5,125 nucleotides of DNA from Pseudomonadota bacterium (GTDB lineage Bacteria > Pseudomonadota > Alphaproteobacteria > Caulobacterales > Aquidulcibacteraceae). Both the position numbers and the translations under genes were made by a program. The stretch is from contig JAEWNX010000223.1 in NCBI GenBank assembly GCA_023461135.1, forward strand, positions 1 through 5,125, in the 5' to 3' direction. The notes under the pieces are model-generated. The model searched no databases and was not told the origin of the DNA. It saw only the letters and a list, made by a program, of their open reading frames with translations. This document shows, in pieces, positions 1 through 5,125 of this stretch (its first letter is position 1; the number at the start of each line of letters is the position of its first letter).

Positions 1-39
1 CCGTGAAGCCGCGCCGCCAGTTTTGTCGGAAATTGCTCG

Positions 40-2568
40 TCAGAATTCCGCCCTGAGGCGAACATACCACTGGCCGCCATTGAAGCCGAACGGCGATGAA
101 ATGGGCCGCGTGGCGCCGAGGAAGCGAAGCGTCGAGTTGGTCTCGTCGTCGGGATACTCGTCGAAGATATTCTCGCCGCCCAAGGCGATCTCAACATTCT
201 CCGTCAGGTTCACCTGCACTTCGGCGTCGACCAGAATTTCCGAACCGAAGCGGCCGAGTTCGCCGAACGTGAGGTCCTGCCAGCCGTCATAGTAATTGGC
301 GCGGATGAAGCCGCCCCAGCGGTCGTTGTAATCCCAATTGGCCGTGAGCACCGAACGATGCGCCGGCAATTGGTTCTCGTAATCGAACAGGAGCTCGGCA
401 TTGACGGTCGGGAAAATCACATTGCGGATTTCCTGCTCGTTGTATGCGTGACGCCAATCGAGCGTGAGATCGCCCATTGCGCCCAACTCGAAGCTCTTCA
501 CCACCGCCAGCTCGACGCCGCGCACGGTCGTGTCGAACGCGTTGGCGAAGAAGCCAGCCGAGCGGATGCCCGGAAAGCCCGCCGCGATCAGGGCCAGATC
601 TTCCGCCGATCCCGGCGCGATCGCTTGGGTCAGCAACGAAATGCGGTTGTCGACGTCAATCTGATAGAGGTCGAGTGTGATCATGAAATCGCGCGACGGT
701 GAATAGATGACGCCCGCCGTGGCGTTGAATGATTCTTCCGGGCTCAGCGCCTCGGCGCCGAGCGTGGCGGCGACCGGGCCATTGGTTGGGAACGTGCCCT
801 GCAGAATGAGCGCGCCCGTGGCGTCTGCCGTGGTGGTCACGTCGAGCGTGTTGATCTGTCCCGGCGTCGGTGCGCGGAAACCGGTCGAGAGCGTGCCGCG
901 CACCGCGAGCGCAGGCGTGAACTCGAAACGGCCTGCGACCTTCCAGTTAAACGTATCGCCGAAATCGTCGTATTCCTCGAAGCGGCCCGCGACGCCGACG
1001 TCGAGCCGTTCGCCCAACGTCGTCTCGAGATCCACGTACACGCCATACGAGTCGCGTCCGAACTCCCCTGCCGCTTCCGGGCTGTCGCCCTGGAAACCAT
1101 CGGAGCCGAACGTAAACAACGTCGATGTCGGCCCTTGTTCAAACGAGGCCGGATCGCCCGCATTGATCTCGTATGTTTCGTTGCGCCATTCGGCCCCGAA
1201 CGCGACGTTGATCGGCTCTGGCAGGCCGATGTTCCAGGGGATCACGAAGTCGAGGTTTACGCCCGATTCTTCCTGCGCCAGATCACCCGGCCGGAAGTTG
1301 AGCGGGGAGTTGATGCCGAGGCTTGGGTTGATCGTGTTCTCGAGGAAGTACGAGAGCTCGTTGCGCCCGAAACGCCCGCTCAAATCCCAGATCATGCCGT
1401 TGCCGAATTCGCCTTTCACGCCGAGCACCGCGGAATAGTCGATGATATCGGCGCCGAACGTCGGATTGTAGCCGCCTGGGAATAGCGTCCAGATCGGGTT
1501 GAGCGAGACGAAGCCGCTTGGGCTTCCGCCGTCGGCGGTTAGGAAGTCGTTCGGGTCTAGCCCGGCGCCGTTGATCGCATCGACGATATCTTGCGGCGTA
1601 TCCAGCGGATTGCCGCCCGCGTCGCAAACGCACAGCGTGTTTCGCGGCGAAACGCCCGGGACGCCGAACGGCGCGCGATAGAAGAAGCCGGAGAATGTCG
1701 TCTGATCGACGTAGCTTGCATTCCCATAGAGTTCGACGCCGCCGAGCGGCAGCTCAGCGTTAGCGAAGAAGCGCGTGCTCTCGACGTTGGGATCGCCCCA
1801 GCGCTGGCCTAGCCCGTTGAACGGGACGAGGCTCGGATCGCCAAGGAACGCCGCGACCGCCGCCGCATCTGGCCGTGCACTGCCGCGCGAGGTGATTTCG
1901 GAGGAGAGATACTCCAACGTGAGATTGACGAAGCCCTCGGGGCCGAGCGGCAGGCCGAGATTGGCGCCGACCGTGTAATTCTCGCCATCGTCTTCGAAGA
2001 ATTCTCCGTACTGCGCGTTCAAGCGAAGACCCTGGTTGTCGTCACGCAGGATCACGTTGATCACGCCGGCGATGGCGTCCGAGCCGTATTGCGCCGAGGC
2101 GCCGTCGCGAAGCACCTCGATGCGCTGGATCGCAGTCGACGGAATGATGCCGAAGTCGACCGCTTGCGCGCCCTGGTTCACGGTGCCGAATGGTTCGGCC
2201 TGCAAGTTCACCAGCGCCGAACGGTGCCGGCGTTGGCTATTGATCAGAACCAGCGTGGAGTCCGGCGGCAGGTTGCGCAGATTTACCGGGCGAATGACCG
2301 CGGTGCCGTCGGAAATCGGGAACCGCTGCGTGTTGATCGATGGCGCGATGCTGGTGAGCTGATCGGTCAGCTCAAGCGAGCCTTGCTCCGTCAGCGCATC
2401 GGACGGCACCAGATCGACCGGCGATAACGATTGCGTCGGCGATGTGCCTTCAGCCCGCGTGCCCGTGACGATGACTTCCTGGTCGTCGTCCTGCGCGAAG
2501 GCGTGGCTGGCGGCGAACACAGCGGCGGTAAACGCGATTCCGCGAAGTATGTTGCGTGCGGCGTGCAT
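40..2568 (-). CDS. TonB-dependent outer-membrane receptor, substrate unknown
   Basis: This encodes an 842-residue outer-membrane active transporter of the TonB-dependent receptor family, which imports ligands such as iron chelates, vitamins or glycans using energy from TonB-ExbBD. Residues 1-25 are a signal peptide ending in AFA before Q26. A TonB box (QEVIVTG) lies at about 30-36. The plug runs roughly from 48 to 175, with LRNLPPDSTLVLINSQRRH near 97-115 and RIEVLRDGASAQYGSDAIAG near 149-168. The remainder is barrel, ending in a GFNGGQWYVRLRAEF-type last strand with terminal Phe, as expected for BAM recognition. The start at 2568 is chosen over an in-frame ATG at 2601 because it has a strong ribosome binding site and gives a normal signal peptide. 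The only two cysteines are C313 and C315 in a predicted loop. The family is certain. The substrate cannot be read from the sequence. A Fur-box-like site upstream hints at iron, but this subfamily also serves other nutrients. Confidence 0.95.
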   Translation of the reverse strand: MHAARNILRGIAFTAAVFAASHAFAQDDDQEVIVTGTRAEGTSPTQSLSPVDLVPSDALTEQGSLELTDQLTSIAPSINTQRFPISDGTAVIRPVNLRNLPPDSTLVLINSQRRHRSALVNLQAEPFGTVNQGAQAVDFGIIPSTAIQRIEVLRDGASAQYGSDAIAGVINVILRDDNQGLRLNAQYGEFFEDDGENYTVGANLGLPLGPEGFVNLTLEYLSSEITSRGSARPDAAAVAAFLGDPSLVPFNGLGQRWGDPNVESTRFFANAELPLGGVELYGNASYVDQTTFSGFFYRAPFGVPGVSPRNTLCVCDAGGNPLDTPQDIVDAINGAGLDPNDFLTADGGSPSGFVSLNPIWTLFPGGYNPTFGADIIDYSAVLGVKGEFGNGMIWDLSGRFGRNELSYFLENTINPSLGINSPLNFRPGDLAQEESGVNLDFVIPWNIGLPEPINVAFGAEWRNETYEINAGDPASFEQGPTSTLFTFGSDGFQGDSPEAAGEFGRDSYGVYVDLETTLGERLDVGVAGRFEEYDDFGDTFNWKVAGRFEFTPALAVRGTLSTGFRAPTPGQINTLDVTTTADATGALILQGTFPTNGPVAATLGAEALSPEESFNATAGVIYSPSRDFMITLDLYQIDVDNRISLLTQAIAPGSAEDLALIAAGFPGIRSAGFFANAFDTTVRGVELAVVKSFELGAMGDLTLDWRHAYNEQEIRNVIFPTVNAELLFDYENQLPAHRSVLTANWDYNDRWGGFIRANYYDGWQDLTFGELGRFGSEILVDAEVQVNLTENVEIALGGENIFDEYPDDETNSTLRFLGATRPISSPFGFNGGQWYVRLRAEF

Positions 2569-2572
2569 CGAT

Positions 2573-2580
2573 CCCCTCCC
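2573..2580 (-). promoter_or_regulatory. Ribosome binding site of the TonB-dependent receptor
   Basis: Read on the minus strand, GGGAGGGG lies just upstream of the ATG at 2568, with the GGAGG core six bases from it. This decides the start codon in favour of 2568 rather than the upstream in-frame ATG at 2601. Confidence 0.8.
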
Positions 2581-2611
2581 GGATGCGAAGCGACAGTTCA
2601 AGCCGGCACGA

Positions 2612-2630
2612 GACTATGATTATCCTTAAT
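2612..2630 (-). promoter_or_regulatory. Possible Fur-type operator upstream of the receptor
   Basis: On the minus strand this 19-base stretch, ATTAAGGATAATCATAGTC, matches 14 of 19 positions of the classical Fur box GATAATGATAATCATTATC, including an unbroken GATAATCAT core. It lies 44-62 bases upstream of the receptor start codon, where a repressor could cover a promoter. It is the only AT-rich patch in an otherwise GC-rich gap. The match was made by eye. Alphaproteobacteria differ in whether they use Fur, Irr or RirA for iron control, so the assignment is tentative. Confidence 0.4.
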
Positions 2631-2653
2631 CGCGTACCGGATTCGCCTGTCAG
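2619..2653 (-). promoter_or_regulatory. Weak candidate promoter region for the receptor
   Basis: On the minus strand, CTGACA (2653-2648) could serve as a -35 element with GATTAA (2631-2626) 16 bases further on. A better -10 match, GATAAT (2624-2619), lies 23 bases after CTGACA, which is too far. Neither pairing is convincing. The region is listed because the receptor needs a promoter in this gap and this is the only AT-rich part. It overlaps the Fur-like site. Confidence 0.2.
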
Positions 2654-2772
2654 GGCGCCTCGAAGCGGGTCCTGCCGGCCGCCTTTGCGCCCTATGCGCG
2701 AGCCTGCGCCTGTGTCCGCAAAAGCGCTAGACGGATCGGCCGACCTCGCCGGAATTTCATGCGAGCGCCGCG

Positions 2773-3450
2773 CTACTCCACTTCCCAATCGATCTCACCG
2801 CGCACATCGGCGGGAATACGTTCGCAAAGCGCTTGATGCAGCTCCTCTGGGCGCTTGTTGCGCGGTGCGCGAAACACGTAATCGATGCGCCGTTTCCTGA
2901 ACGTCTTGTCTTCCTTGATAATGGTGCAGCCGAGTTCGATCAGCAGCGCGCGATAGGCTTCGGCCGCCTGTTTCACGCGCCCTTCCGGAATCTCGTCGAC
3001 CTCGAGCTGGCAGATGGGCCGCCCTTCCAGCAGGAAGATCAGCACCCACGCAAACGCTGTGGTGAGCACCGCGAAGTGCGGCAAATTGAGGCCCGCGATC
3101 AAACCGATCAACGTGACGACGATCAGCCGGCCGGTGTCGCGGGTCGAAGAGGTGTCGGTCCTGAAGCGCATGAGGCCGCCGAGCCCGAACACGACGAAGC
3201 CAACCACGAGGCCATATTCCAGCACGATCTCGCCGATCACGGCGCCGACCAGCGCGTACATGATGGAGACTTTCGGCAGCTCGGCTTCCTCGCGCGTGTC
3301 GATCGAGCGCGCCGTGGTTGGATGGAAGCCGATGACGGCGCCCAGGAAGGTCGCCAGCACCAAAGCCGCGAAGGACTGGATCAATGCTTCGGTGTCGAGG
3401 AACCCCGCCCAGCCGATGGACGGCAGCTCCCTGGTCATGTCGGCAAACAT
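2773..3450 (-). CDS. MgtC/SapB- or DUF4956-like small integral membrane protein
   Basis: This encodes a 225-residue inner-membrane protein of uncertain function. Hydrophobic segments lie at about 24-42, 61-76, 79-94, 109-123 and 126-141. Between the third and fourth is RFRTDTSSTRD (95-105), which resembles the RFRT...RD signature of DUF4956 proteins and occupies the place of the conserved loop in MgtC/SapB proteins. Residues from about 146 form a soluble tail. Its predicted strand and helix order fits a ferredoxin- or ACT-like fold, as found after the membrane part of MgtC-type proteins. The start is uncertain: ATG at 3450 (used here) has a purine-rich GGGAAGAGA right before it, ATG at 3438 is possible, and a TTG at 3471 would add seven residues. 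It lies divergent to lolA and 204 bases upstream of the receptor on the same strand. MgtC proteins are linked to magnesium limitation and virulence, but no such role can be claimed here. Confidence 0.75.
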   Translation of the reverse strand: MFADMTRELPSIGWAGFLDTEALIQSFAALVLATFLGAVIGFHPTTARSIDTREEAELPKVSIMYALVGAVIGEIVLEYGLVVGFVVFGLGGLMRFRTDTSSTRDTGRLIVVTLIGLIAGLNLPHFAVLTTAFAWVLIFLLEGRPICQLEVDEIPEGRVKQAAEAYRALLIELGCTIIKEDKTFRKRRIDYVFRAPRNKRPEELHQALCERIPADVRGEIDWEVE

Positions 3451-3601
3451 TCTCTTCCCGCCCCGCGACAATTTTCACCAGATCAAGCCCGGGGCCTGCG
3501 TCGCCGCAAGCCCTTTCCGGCCCGGCGATGAACGCAACCTGAAGCGAAAAGGCCATTTCTGGGCAAGGCGAACCCTTTTTTCCGCCACGCGTTTGCGGCA
3601 C
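3451..3601. other. Divergent intergenic region between the membrane protein gene and lolA
   Basis: About 150 bases separate the two divergent start codons and must contain both promoters unless transcription comes from further away. No clear -35/-10 pair or operator was found on either strand. A pyrimidine run (CCCTTTTTTCC, near 3569-3582) lies shortly before lolA. Confidence 0.5.
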
Positions 3602-4240
3602 ATGACCCACATGTTGAGACGCACCGCCCTTCTCGGGATCGCCGCCCTCGCGCTCGCGCCAGCCGCGTACGCGCAAGCCACGCCCGTCGCGCTCCAAGGC
3701 GACGCCCGCGCCCAAGCGCTGGCGGCCGCGAACCGCTATCTGAATTCCTACTCGCGCCTGCAGGCGCGCTTTACGCAAAGCTCGCCAGGCGGCGGCCGCT
3801 CAGCCGGAACGCTCTACATCCAAAAGCCTGGCCGCATGCGCTTTGAATACGATGCGCCGGCGCAGCTTTTGGTCGTCGCGGACGGGCGGGTCGTCGCCGT
3901 TAGAGACAACGAATTGCGCACAACCGAACGCACGCCGCTGCGTTCGACCCCGCTTAACATCATTCTCGGCCAGAACATCGATCTCGAGCGCAATGCGCGC
4001 GTGCTACGCGTTTCGCAGTCAGGCCCCTGGCACATGATCACCGTGCGCGATCGCGCCGGACAGATGGACGGACAGATCACGCTGCAATTCAACGGCGGCC
4101 AGCTCCGCTCATGGGACGTGATCGACGCGACGGGCGCCCGGACGCGCGTGACGCTCTCGAACGTGAGCGAGCCCGGCAGCCTCGACGCCAGCCTGTTTCG
4201 TCTGCCTGACGTGGCCAGCCGGCCGGGCCGCCGAAACTAA
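3602..4240 (+). CDS. lolA: Outer-membrane lipoprotein carrier protein LolA
   Basis: This encodes a 212-residue periplasmic chaperone that takes mature lipoproteins from the LolCDE transporter in the inner membrane and carries them to the outer membrane. Most alphaproteobacteria have no recognisable LolB receptor. A signal peptide covers residues 1-24 (two Arg, a hydrophobic stretch, then AYA before Q25). The mature part shows the family pattern: LQARFTQ (53-59), the first strands with GTLYIQKPGRMRFEYDAP (69-86), VVADGRVVAVRD (91-102) and TPLNIILG (116-123). The length is normal for the family. The reading frame is open far upstream, but those codons are antisense to the membrane protein gene. 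The signal peptide fixes the start near 3602. An ATG at 3611 is an equal alternative, and neither has a clear Shine-Dalgarno sequence. In many alphaproteobacteria lolA is followed by the exonuclease III gene, as here. Confidence 0.93.
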   Translation: MTHMLRRTALLGIAALALAPAAYAQATPVALQGDARAQALAAANRYLNSYSRLQARFTQSSPGGGRSAGTLYIQKPGRMRFEYDAPAQLLVVADGRVVAVRDNELRTTERTPLRSTPLNIILGQNIDLERNARVLRVSQSGPWHMITVRDRAGQMDGQITLQFNGGQLRSWDVIDATGARTRVTLSNVSEPGSLDASLFRLPDVASRPGRRN

Positions 4241-4296
4241 GCGGGCGCGCCAAATCCGAAACTTCTCGTAAGGCAAGCGCTTTCGCTGCAACGACC

Positions 4297-4325
4297 TTGA
4301 ATTTTTCGCCCCTGTGGCGTACATA
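4297..4325 (+). promoter_or_regulatory. Candidate sigma-70-type promoter in front of the hairpin region
   Basis: TTGAAT (4297-4302) and TACATA (4320-4325) are separated by exactly 17 bases. The -35 is a good match and the -10 is poor. Transcription would start around 4331-4333, at the base of the first long hairpin. The placement supports the idea of an independent transcript, but the -10 alone would not be persuasive. Confidence 0.35.
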
Positions 4326-4330
4326 CAACG

Positions 4331-4490
4331 GGCGGTCGCCGCTCATCCCCCTGGATGGCGTCGTCCCCCCCGCTGACGGATCCAGCGCGGCGCCCGCCTC
4401 AAGCCGGACATCCCCTGCCGGCGAGATGCGCCCCCCTCAAGGCGCTTTGAGAGGCCCGGCTGCTGAATGCGGTCGGGCCTCCTTCATTTT
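4331..4490 (+). ncRNA. Candidate small RNA or structured leader with C-rich loops
   Basis: The predicted transcript is about 160 nucleotides and folds into successive hairpins. Hairpin 1 pairs 4331-4342 with 4387-4398 (11 of 12 pairs), then 4352-4356 with 4380-4384 and 4359-4362 with 4375-4378. It exposes ATCCCCC in an internal bulge and GTCCCCCCCGCT in the 12-base end loop. Hairpin 2 pairs 4403-4407 with 4418-4422 around the loop ACATCCCCTG. Hairpin 3 has two competing forms: 4428-4432 with 4441-4445 (loop CCCCTCAA), or 4436-4440 with 4447-4451. An intrinsic terminator follows. Repeated unpaired C-runs are the usual design of small RNAs that bind purine-rich ribosome binding sites, such as GsrN in Caulobacter. 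No known RNA family was recognised. It could instead be a 5' leader of xth. The pairings were worked out by hand. Confidence 0.4.
4451..4490 (+). terminator. Strong intrinsic terminator upstream of xth
   Basis: GAGGCCCGGCTGC (4451-4463) pairs along all 13 positions with 4469-4481, two pairs being G-U wobbles, around the five-base loop TGAAT. The tail CTTCATTTT follows directly. It would end a transcript coming from lolA or from the candidate promoter at 4297. It ends only 27 bases before the xth start codon. Confidence 0.8.
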
Positions 4491-4505
4491 GCGCGTCGCA
4501 CGCGC
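4491..4505 (+). repeat. Short perfect inverted repeat before the xth start
   Basis: GCGCGT (4491-4496) pairs with ACGCGC (4500-4505) around a three-base loop, directly after the terminator tail and 12 bases ahead of the xth ATG. In RNA it would be a tight GC-rich hairpin occupying the space where a ribosome binding site would normally be. In DNA it could be a protein site. Chance is possible at this GC content. Confidence 0.4.
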
Positions 4506-4517
4506 CAGACAGACTGC

Positions 4518-5125
4518 ATGCTCAGAATCGCCACGTGGAACATCAACTCGGTGCGCCTGCGGATAGAGACCGTGTGCCGGTTCCTCGCGGAGGCGCAGCC
4601 GCACGTGCTGTGCCTGCAAGAGATCAAGTGCCGCAACGGCGAGTTTCCCGAGAAGGCGTTCAAGCAGGCCGGCTACCGTCACATGCATGTGGTCGGGCAG
4701 AAAGGCTGGCACGGCGTCGCCATCGTCTCGAAGCTGAAGCTTGAGCCGGTCGAAGCGCCGGCGATTTGCCCGAAAAAGGAAGCGCGCATCGCGGCGGCGA
4801 AAATCGACGGCGTTGAAGTCCACAGCTTGTATGTGCCCGCGGGCGCCGATGTGCCGGAGCTGACCAACCCGAAGTTTGCGCACAAGCTCAAAGTGCTCGA
4901 CCGCATGAAAGCGCTCTACAAGAAACGGAAGGGAACGGCACCTACGGTGCTCGTCGGCGATCTCAACGTGGCGCCGGGCGAGTTCGACGTCTGGAGTCAC
5001 AAGCAGCTTCTGAAGGTCGTCAGCCACACGCCGGCGGAGACATCGCGGCTCGATGCGGTGCGCGATCTGGGCGGCTTTGTCGATCTGGCGCGCACGCACC
5101 GGCCCGATCCGGAGAAGCTCTTCAC
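4518..5125 (+). CDS. xthA: Exodeoxyribonuclease III, 3' end cut off by window
   Basis: The first 202 residues of an exonuclease III-family enzyme, a Mg-dependent 3'-5' exonuclease and AP endonuclease of base excision repair, acting in the cytoplasm. Visible active-site motifs are TWNINS (6-11, Asn8), LQEIK (33-37, with the metal-binding Glu35), GQKGWHGVAIVSK (60-72), SLYVPAG (103-109, with the conserved Tyr) and GDLNVAP (147-153, with Asp148 and Asn150). The family is usually about 255-270 residues, so roughly a quarter, including the final Asp-His catalytic pair, lies beyond the right edge. The frame is open to the last base. The ATG at 4518 gives the standard N terminus but has no Shine-Dalgarno sequence, and a terminator plus a hairpin sit just upstream. 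The NPKFAHKL stretch (117-124) is typical of alphaproteobacterial members. Confidence 0.95.
   Translation, partial: MLRIATWNINSVRLRIETVCRFLAEAQPHVLCLQEIKCRNGEFPEKAFKQAGYRHMHVVGQKGWHGVAIVSKLKLEPVEAPAICPKKEARIAAAKIDGVEVHSLYVPAGADVPELTNPKFAHKLKVLDRMKALYKKRKGTAPTVLVGDLNVAPGEFDVWSHKQLLKVVSHTPAETSRLDAVRDLGGFVDLARTHRPDPEKLF

Larger units (their letters stand above)
4241..4517 (+). other. Structured intergenic region between lolA and xth
   Basis: This 277-base gap has no convincing coding frame. It contains, in order: a small hairpin at 4273-4289 (six pairs with a bulged A) that is at best a poor lolA terminator because no T-run follows directly; a candidate promoter at 4297-4325; a series of hairpins with C-rich loops from 4331; an intrinsic terminator at 4451-4490; and a short perfect hairpin at 4491-4505 just before the xth start. 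Confidence 0.7.

Noticed and set aside
707..1438. Plus-strand frame of 243 codons inside the receptor gene
   Set aside because: It lies entirely opposite conserved barrel codons and is Ser/Pro/Arg-rich without motifs, so it is a shadow.
2647..2655. CCTGTCAGG palindrome upstream of the receptor as an operator
   Set aside because: It is only a nine-base partial palindrome with no second copy, and is readily expected by chance.
3014..3601. Long N-terminal extension of the lolA reading frame on the plus strand
   Set aside because: It runs antisense to the membrane protein gene, has low-complexity Ser/Arg/Pro-rich content, and lies before a proper signal peptide. The real LolA starts at or near 3602.
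2795..3778. Open minus-strand frame of 327 codons
   Set aside because: It overlaps the membrane protein gene in another frame and the start of lolA, and its Arg/Gly-rich composition is typical of a shadow frame in GC-rich DNA.
4273..4306. Hairpin plus T-run after lolA as an intrinsic terminator
   Set aside because: The stem is short with a bulge, and the T-run begins more than ten bases after it, so it does not have terminator geometry.
4331..4490. 6S RNA or signal-recognition-particle RNA as the identity of the structured region
   Set aside because: The 5' and 3' ends do not pair into the single long rod with a central bubble expected for 6S, and the conserved GGAAG-type tip of the SRP RNA is absent.
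4437..5099. Open minus-strand frame of 220 codons opposite xth
   Set aside because: It is antisense to an unmistakable exonuclease III gene and crosses the terminator. Its Arg/Leu/His-rich translation shows no family motif.

Overview
The window is GC-rich, tightly packed chromosomal DNA that looks alphaproteobacterial. The clues are the lolA then exonuclease III gene pair, the alphaproteobacterial style of the LolA protein, and a large TonB-dependent receptor of a subfamily common in Caulobacterales, Hyphomonadaceae and sphingomonads. The lineage below class level is a guess. No phage, insertion sequence, CRISPR array or tRNA is seen.

Layout. Positions 40-2568 (minus strand) hold a complete 842-residue TonB-dependent outer-membrane receptor with a signal peptide, TonB box, plug and barrel. 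The 204-base gap upstream of it (2569-2772) carries a strong ribosome binding site and an AT-rich patch that resembles a Fur box. Positions 2773-3450 (minus strand) encode a small inner-membrane protein of the MgtC/SapB or DUF4956 type, with a soluble C-terminal domain. A divergent gap of about 150 bases follows. Positions 3602-4240 (plus strand) encode LolA, the periplasmic lipoprotein carrier. Positions 4241-4517 are a 277-base gap with unusually strong RNA-folding potential: a possible promoter, a series of hairpins with C-rich loops and a near-ideal intrinsic terminator. From 4518 to the right edge (plus strand) runs an exodeoxyribonuclease III gene that is cut off by the window end.

How they fit together. 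Three of the four genes concern the cell envelope (receptor, membrane protein, lipoprotein carrier), but nothing in the sequence shows that they form one pathway. The receptor and the membrane protein lie on the same strand but are separated by a gap that seems to hold the receptor's own control region. lolA and xth are collinear but separated by the structured region, so xth is probably not simply read through from lolA. The most unusual part of the window is this lolA-xth gap, read here as a candidate small RNA or a structured leader with a terminator.
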